A DNA stretch of 13,483 bases from Clostridia bacterium (GTDB lineage: Bacteria; Bacillota; Clostridia; Christensenellales; Borkfalkiaceae): contig JAFVSF010000049.1 in the NCBI GenBank assembly GCA_017503885.1, positions 1 to 13,483 on the forward strand, read 5' to 3'. Positions within the stretch are counted from its first letter, which is position 1. Each line of letters begins with the position of its first letter. The notes under the pieces are model-generated. The model had not been told where the DNA came from and did not search any database. It saw nothing but the letters and a program-made list of their open reading frames with translations. Below, piece after piece: positions 6,945 to 13,483 of this stretch. The position numbers were made by a program, and so were the translations under genes.

Positions 6945-6963
6945 GGATGCAACGTCACGTTGC
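6945..6963. repeat. GGATGCAACGTCACGTTGC palindromic element, copy 2
   Basis: These 19 bases are identical to 2705-2723. The perfect inverted repeat GCAACGT-C-ACGTTGC covers 6949-6963. It lies about 73 bases before the pduO start codon, whereas copy 1 lies in the leader region of ftsH, so it could be an operator shared by two genes or a conserved part of the dispersed repeat. Confidence 0.75.
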
Positions 6964-7022
6964 TAATCGACTTATAGCCCCACTTTTTACAAAAATTAGC
7001 AAAAAATAGTGCTTGGTAGCAC
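6960..7022 (+). promoter_or_regulatory. pduO leader with alternative hairpins
   Basis: TTGCTAAT (6960-6967) and ATTAGCAA (6995-7002) are a perfect 8-bp inverted repeat with a 27-base loop. TTGC (6960-6963) is also an arm of the 15-bp palindrome, so the two structures exclude each other. A second hairpin, GTGCT-TGGT-AGCAC (7009-7022), ends one base before the AAAAGGA ribosome site (7024-7030). The layout could allow translational control, but nothing identifies a ligand or regulator. Confidence 0.35.
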
Positions 7023-7035
7023 GAAAAGGACATAT

Positions 7036-8058
7036 ATGAAAATTTATACAGGAAACGGCGACGGAGGTTTTACTACTCTTGCGTCGGGTATGAAAATTTC
7101 AAAGGCAGACGAGAGATTTGAAGTTCTCGGATGTATTGACGAACTCGTCAGTTTTATTGGTAACTGTCGAGCTATCGTTACGTGTCCTATTTTAACTAAA
7201 AAATTAGAAGATTTGCAGACAAAACTCTTCTCTATTGGTTCGGCAATAACTTTCCCACAAAAGAGGGAGTATCTTCCAACAGAAAAAGATATAAAATATA
7301 TTGAAGAACAAATCGATAAGACTGAAAACTCGTTTGATAGAGAAAAGGCGTTTATTCTTCCAGGAAAATGCGAACTTTCTGCAAGGCTTGATTTGGCACG
7401 TTCGGTTTGTCGTAGATTAGAACGTGAAATTATTACGTTAGATAAAAAATTTGGCGTTGATGGTTCTATCAAAAAATATATAAATAGACTTTCGGACTAT
7501 CTTTATATTTTAGCACGTAGAATTGACTATGACTTTGAAAAAGGCGATATATCTAAAATCGTAGGCGAAAATGCTATAACTCCTTTAGAAGCTGAGCCAA
7601 ACGAAAAAGAATTAGAAAGAATTTATAACGAAGTTATAAAACGTGTTACAAACGGCAAAGAAATAACTTTAGAAAAAGCACGTGCACTTGCTCAAAAAGT
7701 AAGAGAAAAAGCCGAAGAAATCGGTCTTAAAGCAGTAGTTGCGATTGCAAACGCTCAAGGAAGACCAATTCTTGTAGAAGTTATGGACAATGCTTATTTG
7801 GTAAGTTTTGACGTTGCAATTAAAAAGGCGTACACCTCTGCAGCAGTAAAAATGAGCACTGCTAAACTATGCAACGAAATAAAGGTTGAAGGCTCTTTAA
7901 AGGGGCTTGAAACCGAGCAATCACTTATCTTCCTAGGTGGTGGCGAGCCGTTAAAAGTAGGTTGGGAAGTAGTAGGAGCAATAGGCGTTAGTGGTGGCAC
8001 CGCCGAGCAAGACAGCAAGCTTGCCCTATACGCATCGCAAGTCTTTAAGTTTCTTTAA
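7036..8058 (+). CDS. pduO: PduO-type corrinoid adenosyltransferase with C-terminal heme/corrinoid-binding domain
   Basis: PduO transfers adenosyl from ATP to cob(I)alamin to form coenzyme B12. Residues 1 to about 185 are the adenosyltransferase domain, with the N-terminal nucleotide loop TGNGDGGFTTL (5-15), IDELVSFIG (34-42, D35 being the conserved aspartate), ILPG (107-110), ARSVCRRLER (121-130) and INRLSDYLYILAR (149-161). Residues from about 209 are the GlcG/HbpS/PduO-C (DUF336) domain, ending with GGGEPL (301-306) and VVGAIGVSGGTAEQD (312-326). The total of 340 residues matches full-length two-domain PduO. The ATG at 7036 is preferred over an in-frame GTG at 7009 because AAAAGGA (7024-7030) lies just before it and the family begins MKIYT. 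The usual TRTGD loop reads TGNGD here, losing the arginine, so activity needs testing. No B12-dependent enzyme is visible in the window. Confidence 0.92.
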   Translation: MKIYTGNGDGGFTTLASGMKISKADERFEVLGCIDELVSFIGNCRAIVTCPILTKKLEDLQTKLFSIGSAITFPQKREYLPTEKDIKYIEEQIDKTENSFDREKAFILPGKCELSARLDLARSVCRRLEREIITLDKKFGVDGSIKKYINRLSDYLYILARRIDYDFEKGDISKIVGENAITPLEAEPNEKELERIYNEVIKRVTNGKEITLEKARALAQKVREKAEEIGLKAVVAIANAQGRPILVEVMDNAYLVSFDVAIKKAYTSAAVKMSTAKLCNEIKVEGSLKGLETEQSLIFLGGGEPLKVGWEVVGAIGVSGGTAEQDSKLALYASQVFKFL

Positions 8059-8108
8059 TCTTAAAGGTTTATCTGCGTCGCAATACTGCGTTTCTGCAAG
8101 ATAATTTA

Positions 8109-8177
8109 CGACTGGTATGACCAACAAGGTCTATCCCATCCGTCAATTCCTTGCGAGCCTTGTCTTGCTCGCATCTA
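8109..8177 (+). repeat. Dispersed intergenic repeat, copy 3
   Basis: This copy matches copy 1b almost perfectly over CGACTGGTAT and then ACCAACAAGGTCTATCCCATCCG, and shares the GCGAGCCTTG...GCTCGCATCTA end with copy 2. GCGAGC (8153-8158) and GCTCGC (8167-8172) give a perfect 6-bp stem with an 8-base loop. Similarity upstream of 8109 is weak, so this copy seems to lack the TATATACTTCG half. Confidence 0.75.
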
Positions 8178-8232
8178 AACCTTTAAATGTCACTCTAAAT
8201 GAGCTGAAGAAGACATAATTTATAAAAAATAA

Positions 8233-8262
8233 AAGGCGGTTGTAAAATCTTGCAACCGCCTT
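8233..8262. terminator. Bidirectional terminator-like hairpin
   Basis: AAGGCGGTTG (8233-8242) and CAACCGCCTT (8253-8262) form a perfect 10-bp stem. On the plus strand it is followed by TTGTTTA-like sequence, which is weak. On the minus strand it is followed by TTATTTTTTATAAATT, a good U-tract. It probably ends the pduO transcript, or stops read-through from the lipid kinase gene. Confidence 0.7.
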
Positions 8263-8281
8263 GTTTATCGCTTAAAATTAT

Positions 8282-8320
8282 TAAAATATGCCCCTATAAG
8301 TCGATTATTGGCATATTTTA
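8282..8320. repeat. Perfect 11-bp inverted repeat, 17-base loop
   Basis: TAAAATATGCC (8282-8292) and GGCATATTTTA (8310-8320) are exact reverse complements. It sits between two terminator-like hairpins but has no U-tract of its own. Its loop contains CTATAAGTCGATTA (8294-8307), whose exact reverse complement occurs in the pduO leader (6964-6977). Confidence 0.6.
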
Positions 8321-8344
8321 CCAGTAAATAGCCAAATATAAATT

Positions 8345-8372
8345 AAAAGCCTCGAAAAAAATCGGGGCTTTT
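8345..8372. terminator. Terminator of the lipid kinase gene, probably bidirectional
   Basis: AAAAGCCTCGA (8345-8355) pairs with TCGGGGCTTTT (8362-8372) at 10 of 11 positions; the odd one is a U-G pair on the plus strand and an A-C mismatch on the minus strand. T-rich sequence follows on both sides. The stem starts 9 bases after the lipid kinase stop. Confidence 0.8.
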
Positions 8373-8381
8373 ATCTTTTAA

Positions 8382-9248
8382 TTATGGTCTAAAAATATTT
8401 ATTCCGTGTTTTACTACGCTTACGTCAAATTTTATACCGTCGTATAATTCGCCGTCAATTTGTATTGTAACTGGTTTATCAAAATCGATTTGCACTCTTT
8501 CTTTTCGCTCGAAAGAAGTAAAATCAAGTTCTAAAATCCTGCCTTTCATAAGTTTTATGAACGCTCCCGGAATCTTCCTCTTTTTAAGTTTGCCTACAAC
8601 TACGAAGTCGAGTTCGCCGTCGTCGATAATCGCTTTAGGGCAAATTCTAATGCCTCCACCAAATTGCGAGCCGTTGCCAACGGCGACTATTAAACCCTCT
8701 TTTTCAAGTTTTTCGCCGTCTTTCTCAAAGAAAAATTTATAAAATTTAAATTTTATAAGACTTATGATAAGCGATGCTAGATATTGCAATTTTCCTCTTA
8801 AAATTTTAGATTTTCTGCAACGGTTTAAAATGTCAACGTCAATGCCCGTGCCGATAACGTTAAGCCCCCTTACTCCGTCGCATACCATAAAATCGGTAGG
8901 TTTTGCCTCGCCGTTTAGTATAAGGTCTAACGCTTTTTCAACGTCGGTAGGAATTTTAGCACAAGTGATAAAATCGTTGCCCGTACCACTAGGAATTATA
9001 CCGAATTTAGCGTTTTCGGTATTTATTCCGTTTAATACCTCGTTTACAGTGCCGTCGCCACCAACGGCAACTACTACGCTTTCAGGTTCTTTTGAAAATT
9101 CACGAGCAAGCTCGGTTGCTACGCCTCTAGCCGTAGTATAGTGCAAAGCGTATTCAATGTTCTTTTCGTGTAAAAGTTTTTCTAAAACGACTACCCTTTT
9201 ACTAATTTTTCCCCTATTCGCTTTTGGGTTGATAATAAAGTGAATCAT
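8382..9248 (-). CDS. Diacylglycerol/lipid kinase family protein (YegS/DgkB/BmrU type)
   Basis: The 288-residue product belongs to the soluble DAGK-catalytic-domain family, which phosphorylates diacylglycerol or related lipids with ATP and recycles lipids at the inner membrane face. The family start INPKANRG (6-13) is followed by the nucleotide-binding signature VGGDGTVNE (62-70), then IPSGTGNDF (85-93), GNGSQFGGGI (191-200), the DDGELD acidic motif (209-214) expected at the metal site, and IDGE (264-267). Length is normal for the family (about 290-310). The hydrophobic stretch at about 153-174 is typical and not a membrane span. The ATG at 9248-9246 starts MIHFIINPKA, a standard family start, although its ribosome site (ATAGG) is poor. 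The true lipid substrate cannot be told from sequence; DgkB of the lipoteichoic-acid cycle is one possibility. Confidence 0.92.
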   Translation of the reverse strand: MIHFIINPKANRGKISKRVVVLEKLLHEKNIEYALHYTTARGVATELAREFSKEPESVVVAVGGDGTVNEVLNGINTENAKFGIIPSGTGNDFITCAKIPTDVEKALDLILNGEAKPTDFMVCDGVRGLNVIGTGIDVDILNRCRKSKILRGKLQYLASLIISLIKFKFYKFFFEKDGEKLEKEGLIVAVGNGSQFGGGIRICPKAIIDDGELDFVVVGKLKKRKIPGAFIKLMKGRILELDFTSFERKERVQIDFDKPVTIQIDGELYDGIKFDVSVVKHGINIFRP

Positions 9249-9298
9249 TTGTATACCTATCTTATGCTTTCGTGTCGCTTTTTAGCGTTTATAGTTTG

Positions 9299-9327
9299 AG
9301 TATAATTCATTTTTTTTAAAAAATCAA
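9299..9327 (-). promoter_or_regulatory. Promoter of the lipid kinase gene
   Basis: On the minus strand TTGATT (9322-9327) and TATACT (9299-9304) have a 17-base spacer and match consensus at 4 of 6 and 5 of 6 positions. The predicted leader is about 44 bases long. Confidence 0.6.
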
Positions 9328-9454
9328 GCCATTTGAAAAATTTGCCCGTTGCAAAGAAAAAACCTTTATTGGTAGAAAAGTAAATTGAAAATAAATTATT
9401 TGCAAAAAAGTTTATCAAATTTATAAAAAAATTGAAAAAATCTTAAATAACAAA

Positions 9455-9483
9455 TTGACAAAATATATTATTATAAATATAAT
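9455..9483 (+). promoter_or_regulatory. Perfect consensus promoter of the large repeat protein
   Basis: TTGACA (9455-9460), a 17-base spacer and TATAAT (9478-9483) match the housekeeping sigma consensus exactly, as at the dehydratase operon. Transcription should start near 9490, about 59 bases before the ATG. This implies strong expression of the large protein. Confidence 0.9.
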
Positions 9484-9548
9484 AAAAACACGTTTACGCA
9501 CAGTTGCGTGCGAAAAAGCGATCAATCATAAGCAACAGGAGATGCATT

Positions 9549-12500
9549 ATGGGCAAAATTTTTAAGAAGGTAGTGTGCTTATTGCTCGGCGCGATACTTG
9601 GTTTATCGTCGATCTTGGCAACCGTAGTAACGGCAGGCTACTACATGTACAGCGAACTTCCTGTCGGCAACATTGTTGCCCCAGGCAAGGAAGAACAGCT
9701 CGGTCAAGTCGGAGATTTCTCTGTTGAAGACATTTTAGACCTTCTCCAACAAGGTTCTACTGCTCCAGAAAATTATACGATTGCCGACCTTAAGGAAAAA
9801 TACGGTTTAGACGTTATCGGTCTTATCAACGGACTTGGTGGCGATAAGCCTCTTATCGACGAAAACGATAAGCAGTTTATTGCAGACCTTGAGTCAGTTT
9901 CGTTATTCACTCTTTTCTCGGAAGAGGGCTTTGCGAGATTTATGACCGATTTACCAATGGGAGCAGTTCTTGGCTTTATACCAGAAGAATCTTTCCTTGC
10001 AAAAGCAGAGAGAGATAAACTTCGCAGTTACAGTTTAGGACAGCTTATGGCTAAAGACGAGGTTACCGGTCAACTTGGATTATTGTCTGCTCTTAGCGAA
10101 ATCAAACTTGGTGGTGTTCTCCCTTCTATGTTTGAAGACGTTGGCAACGGCAAATACCAAGCGAAAGACGGCTCGCCAGAATTCCTTAACTTAATAGCAA
10201 ACGTCGAGTTCGGTTCGTTTATTAACGTAGCACTCGGCAAGACCACCGTTGGCGACGAGTTCGTAGAGGGTGGATTGTCGTCTATCGGAGATATGACCGT
10301 AGGCGAACTTTTAGGTTCTGTTTTAGGCGAAGAAAATGAACTTGCAGGCAAAATGGATAACCTCCTCAACAACATTCAATTAAACGAGTTGTTTGAAAAG
10401 GACGTTGAGTCAGGCTCTTACAAGTTCGTAGTAGACAAACTTTTAGATAATATCAAGCTCGGTGCAATTCTCGGCTATGAAAAAGACGAAGAGGGTAATT
10501 GGCTTAAAAAGGATGAAGAGGGCAACTTAGTACCTGTTGGTGGTCTTATGGAATCTCTTGCATCTTTAGACCTTACAACCCTTTATCACGTTCTCACGAG
10601 CGACGCACCTGTCGCTGAAAAAATACATAACGCACTCTTAGTTCTCGGCGACGTAACACTCGGCGACGTTTTTGAAATGCTCGGTTATAAGAACGAAGAC
10701 GGCGTATGGGTGGACAAAGAGGGAAAACCTGTATCACAATTCTTAGAAGTTATCTTTAGCATCTCCATTGAAGATATAGTAGGCGAAGAAGGTAGCGAAT
10801 TATCGCTTGACAATATTCGTCAAAATTTAGTTGAAGTAATATCAGTAAGCTGTGGCGACCTCACTCTTGGCGAAGGTTTTGGCGAATTATTCGGCGTAGA
10901 ACTTGGCGAAGACGGCAAATACGTTTATAAAGACGGCGAAAAGGCTGGACAAAAGGTAAATGCGTTTATGCAAAACCTTCTCAGCATTAAGATGGCAGAC
11001 GTTGCAGACAGTTTAGGTGGCGAAAAAGTTGATATCGACAAATTAGTCGCAGTATTAGAAGGTGCTCTTGCAGGTGCAACCGTAGGTGACCTCGTAGGCG
11101 CAGAAAAAGAAAACGGCAACTGGCAAAAAGACGGTCAAGAAGTTGGTGGAATTGCTTCAATTCTCTACGATATGAACTTCGGTGGTATCTTTGCCGCATT
11201 GAAACAGTTAGGCTCTGACGGATTCTCTTACGCATCGATAGTTGAAGGCTTATTCCCAGACCTCACCATTGGTGAAGTAATGGTTATCTTTATGAAGAAT
11301 CTTCAAGGCGAAGACAAGGGCGAATACGTTCAATATTCTATTAAAGGCGAAGCCGTTGAAAACGGACTTAACACCATACTTAACCTCAAGATATACGAGG
11401 TAGTTGCAGGTTTAGATAAAAACCATCCATTTAACCTCAAAGAGGTTATAAAAGATATACCTCTTGGCGAAGTATTAAATAGACAAAGACTTGAAAACGG
11501 CTGGAAACTTTCTGAAAACAGAATGGCGTACGGTGCAGTAAGCGAAATGCTTGATTTAACTTTAGGACAACTTCTTTCTGACGAAGAAGGAACGACTAAA
11601 GAGTTAGTAAAATCTATTTTAAAGAGAGTAACGCTTGGCGACGTATTCTCGCTTGCGTTGGGCTATGACCGTGACGGCGAAGTTTTCCCATCGACTAAAG
11701 AGGGAGAAACTCCAAACGGACTTTTAGTTGCATTGTGCAAATGGGATTTCACAGTAGGCGACGTTATTAGCATAGTAAACGGCGAAACCAAAGTAGACGC
11801 AGAGTTTATTCGTACCGAACTTAAAGACCTCTTAGGTCACGTTGCTTTCGGCGAAACGTTTAGAAACATTTTAACCGAGTTTGCAGAAGAGAACTCTCTC
11901 ACTATGAAAGTTCTTCCTCAGCTCAGTGGAATACTCGATCCAGTGTTCAACGCTAAATACGAGTTCTACATAGATTTAATTTTCGACGTTGTTGCTGGCA
12001 AAAAACTTGAATTAGTTGAAGTTCTTAAGTCTGTATACGGCGACGCTACTTTAGGCGACTTTATTGCTCCTATCGTAAATATGAAACCAGGCGACGATGG
12101 AGTATATGCTTTAGCAAATGGCAAATCTCTCGGTAAAGGTTTAACCGATATTTTAGATAGCGTTGTAGTTGACGTTATCGACGTTTTAGTAAACGGTGAA
12201 GAAAACAAACTTGACACGCTTTTAAATGACAAGGTTGTAAATTTAGACAACAAACTTGGCGATTACATCACTTTATTAGGCATTACCGGCGACGGTGAAA
12301 ATTGGTTTAAACAAAATGGAGATAAGATAGAATACGAGGCACTTGTAAACGTTCTTAACTTAAACGTTTTAGAGGCTATTAACACCTTGGCTTTAGACAA
12401 GACCAAGACTGCCCAAGAAAAGAAAGAATTTGCAGTAAGCGTATTCGACGACGTAACGCTTGGCGACCTCATATCTTTCGTACCTGCAATTTCGCAAAGT

Positions 12501-13483
12501 GAAAAGACTCTTTTACAAAAGATTTGTGGCGTAGAAATCGATACTTTATTGATTGACTTTATCGAAAAAGAATTAACTACGTTAGAAGTTGTTGACAAGC
12601 ATTTAGGTGCAATAGCCGTTGGCGATATATTTGACCTTGTTAAATTTAAGGCAGAAGACTCTGCTCTTTTACAAGCTATTTTCGGCGTATCCGTTTCAAA
12701 CGTTATCCATTGGGTAAGCGAAAAAACTGCCGTAAAAGACATAGTTGTAGAAGTATTAGGCGATATTACACTTGCAGATATTCCTGACGCTATACCTGGT
12801 ATGGACGTAGGCGAAGGAACTACAAAGATGGGATTACCTACCGTTACGTTTAACGGCAAGGCTCTTCCTGCAATCGTTGGCGACATTTTAGCAATTTCTG
12901 TTAACGATATATTAGACATAGTTGAAAAACACGGTAAAGAAGACATTTCTGCGTTTATACATAAAGTTACGGCAGATAAGACTCTTCTTCAATACGTAGC
13001 AGACGTTATCGGCAAAGAAACTGCATCTCTTGGAAACAAGGGTGTAGATATGCTCCTCGATATTTGCATAGCAGAATTCGTTGACGTTCTTATGGGATTA
13101 AAGACCGACGTAACTAACGCAATGAGCAGTGATCCTACGATTGCTTATATCCTCAACATTACAGATAAGGTATTTATAGGATATTTCTTGAGTGCGTACA
13201 GATATGAAGACGGCAAGTGGTATAAAGGTGGCACTGTTGTTGAAGGCGTTATGAACACCGTACTTAACATACCAGTAAGTTACTTCTTGTATTTAGTTGC
13301 TGCTATCATGGATCCATCGATGGTTATCGAAATGATAGACGATATAAGAATTGGTGACGTTATTCAAGAATCTTACAACAACGTAAAGGCTTTAAATTCT
13401 ACGATAGTTGGCAATAAAGACGATAAGAACACTCCTTACGTAGTAGAGGGATCGTTCAAAATCTTTATGGAAGAAGTTGCAAA
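9549..13483 (+). CDS. Very large secreted or membrane-anchored protein with degenerate T-L-G-D repeats, 3' end outside window
   Basis: I do not recognise this protein. The reading frame is open from the ATG at 9549, after AGGAG (9537-9541), to the window edge: 1311 codons without a stop. The N-terminus is a signal peptide or membrane anchor (KK at 6-7, hydrophobic about 8-30), so most of it should lie outside the membrane. The rest is acidic, cysteine-poor and made of degenerate repeats. One recurring motif is [VI]-T-[LVI]-G-[DE]-[VLI], for example near residues 250, 370, 439, 511, 572, 670, 695, 735, 834, 970, 1023 and 1268. It is often followed by LGY and a turn like DGxWxKDG, for example near 309, 379, 455, 520, 705, 916 and 1220. 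Spacing is irregular, about 35-75 residues. No catalytic motif, LPxTG or S-layer domain is visible in the part present. Plausible roles are a cell-surface or envelope-spanning structural protein or adhesin; this is inference only. Confidence 0.85.
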   Translation, partial: MGKIFKKVVCLLLGAILGLSSILATVVTAGYYMYSELPVGNIVAPGKEEQLGQVGDFSVEDILDLLQQGSTAPENYTIADLKEKYGLDVIGLINGLGGDKPLIDENDKQFIADLESVSLFTLFSEEGFARFMTDLPMGAVLGFIPEESFLAKAERDKLRSYSLGQLMAKDEVTGQLGLLSALSEIKLGGVLPSMFEDVGNGKYQAKDGSPEFLNLIANVEFGSFINVALGKTTVGDEFVEGGLSSIGDMTVGELLGSVLGEENELAGKMDNLLNNIQLNELFEKDVESGSYKFVVDKLLDNIKLGAILGYEKDEEGNWLKKDEEGNLVPVGGLMESLASLDLTTLYHVLTSDAPVAEKIHNALLVLGDVTLGDVFEMLGYKNEDGVWVDKEGKPVSQFLEVIFSISIEDIVGEEGSELSLDNIRQNLVEVISVSCGDLTLGEGFGELFGVELGEDGKYVYKDGEKAGQKVNAFMQNLLSIKMADVADSLGGEKVDIDKLVAVLEGALAGATVGDLVGAEKENGNWQKDGQEVGGIASILYDMNFGGIFAALKQLGSDGFSYASIVEGLFPDLTIGEVMVIFMKNLQGEDKGEYVQYSIKGEAVENGLNTILNLKIYEVVAGLDKNHPFNLKEVIKDIPLGEVLNRQRLENGWKLSENRMAYGAVSEMLDLTLGQLLSDEEGTTKELVKSILKRVTLGDVFSLALGYDRDGEVFPSTKEGETPNGLLVALCKWDFTVGDVISIVNGETKVDAEFIRTELKDLLGHVAFGETFRNILTEFAEENSLTMKVLPQLSGILDPVFNAKYEFYIDLIFDVVAGKKLELVEVLKSVYGDATLGDFIAPIVNMKPGDDGVYALANGKSLGKGLTDILDSVVVDVIDVLVNGEENKLDTLLNDKVVNLDNKLGDYITLLGITGDGENWFKQNGDKIEYEALVNVLNLNVLEAINTLALDKTKTAQEKKEFAVSVFDDVTLGDLISFVPAISQSEKTLLQKICGVEIDTLLIDFIEKELTTLEVVDKHLGAIAVGDIFDLVKFKAEDSALLQAIFGVSVSNVIHWVSEKTAVKDIVVEVLGDITLADIPDAIPGMDVGEGTTKMGLPTVTFNGKALPAIVGDILAISVNDILDIVEKHGKEDISAFIHKVTADKTLLQYVADVIGKETASLGNKGVDMLLDICIAEFVDVLMGLKTDVTNAMSSDPTIAYILNITDKVFIGYFLSAYRYEDGKWYKGGTVVEGVMNTVLNIPVSYFLYLVAAIMDPSMVIEMIDDIRIGDVIQESYNNVKALNSTIVGNKDDKNTPYVVEGSFKIFMEEVA

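Larger units (their letters stand above)
6641..7035. other. Intergenic region between the activase and pduO
   Basis: No gene is visible. It holds copy 2 of the dispersed repeat (6653-6760), a truncated palindrome GATGCAACGT (6792-6801), a possible two-part stem (6861-6914), a weak promoter candidate (6915-6943), the second full copy of the palindromic element (6945-6963), an 8-bp inverted repeat (6960-7002) and a small hairpin just before the pduO ribosome site (7009-7022). I see no U-tract terminator after the activase gene, so some read-through into pduO is possible. Confidence 0.75.
8059..8381. other. Convergent intergenic region between pduO and the lipid kinase gene
   Basis: This region separates genes that face each other. 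It contains copy 3 of the dispersed repeat, followed by three separate hairpins (8233-8262, 8282-8320, 8345-8372). No open frame of interest is present. Termination from both sides is the natural explanation for at least two of the hairpins. Confidence 0.8.
9249..9548. other. Divergent promoter region between the lipid kinase and the large repeat protein
   Basis: These 300 bases hold a minus-strand promoter for the kinase and a plus-strand consensus promoter for the large protein. Between them lies very AT-rich sequence with A-tracts (about 9310-9450), which could act as UP-elements or bent DNA. In the large gene's leader CGCAC (9497-9501) can pair with GTGCG (9508-9512). Confidence 0.7.

Noticed and set aside
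6861..7022. Cobalamin riboswitch upstream of pduO
   Set aside because: The context suggested one, but I could not find the conserved B12-box and core blocks. GCCAC near 6891 alone is not enough.
7009..7035. GTG start giving pduO nine extra residues
   Set aside because: The ribosome site lies between this GTG and the ATG at 7036, and family members start MKIYT, as from the ATG.
2434..8177. CRISPR array
   Set aside because: The repeats are long, diverged and scattered between genes, without regular unique spacers or cas genes.
12263..12946. 227-residue minus-strand open frame inside the large gene
   Set aside because: It is an antisense shadow produced by codon use of the large repeat protein, with Ser/Thr-rich composition and no ribosome site.

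Overview
The window looks like an AT-rich, anaerobic, Gram-positive-type (Clostridia/Firmicutes-like) gut or fermentative bacterium. The reasons are an oxygen-sensitive glycyl radical diol dehydratase with its radical-SAM activase, a full-length PduO-type corrinoid adenosyltransferase, strong AGGAGG-type ribosome sites, several promoters with a sigma-70/SigA-type -35/-10 layout and exact 17-bp spacers, and AT-rich intergenic DNA. I cannot name the genus from sequence alone.

Layout. At 1-56 (minus) is only the start of an unrecognised gene. At 223-2412 (minus) is ftsH, the membrane AAA+ zinc protease, with a clear terminator. A 0.9-kb intergenic region (2413-3325) follows. It holds two tandem copies of a dispersed hairpin-rich repeat, a 15-bp odd palindrome, a perfect 14-bp palindrome closely resembling the ParB-binding parS site nested in a larger inverted repeat, and a perfect consensus promoter. 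Downstream is a two-gene operon (3326-6640, plus): a B12-independent glycerol/1,2-propanediol dehydratase and its activase, which unusually lacks the ferredoxin-like insert. A second repeat-bearing intergenic region (6641-7035) leads to pduO (7036-8058, plus). After a third repeat copy and three hairpins comes a convergent YegS/DgkB-type lipid kinase (8382-9248, minus). Diverging from it is a very large secreted or membrane-anchored protein (9549 to beyond the window end, at least 1311 residues), built of degenerate repeats around a T-[LVI]-G-[DE] motif.

How the genes work together. The dehydratase converts glycerol to 3-hydroxypropionaldehyde or 1,2-propanediol to propionaldehyde after the activase installs a glycyl radical. 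The matching alcohol or aldehyde dehydrogenase and any microcompartment shell genes are not in the window. PduO makes adenosylcobalamin, which this dehydratase does not need, so its position here is unexplained. FtsH and the lipid kinase are housekeeping membrane functions.

The items I consider most worth following are the dispersed repeat family with covarying stems, the parS-like site, the giant repeat protein, and the cluster-poor activase. None of these proves a new system by itself.
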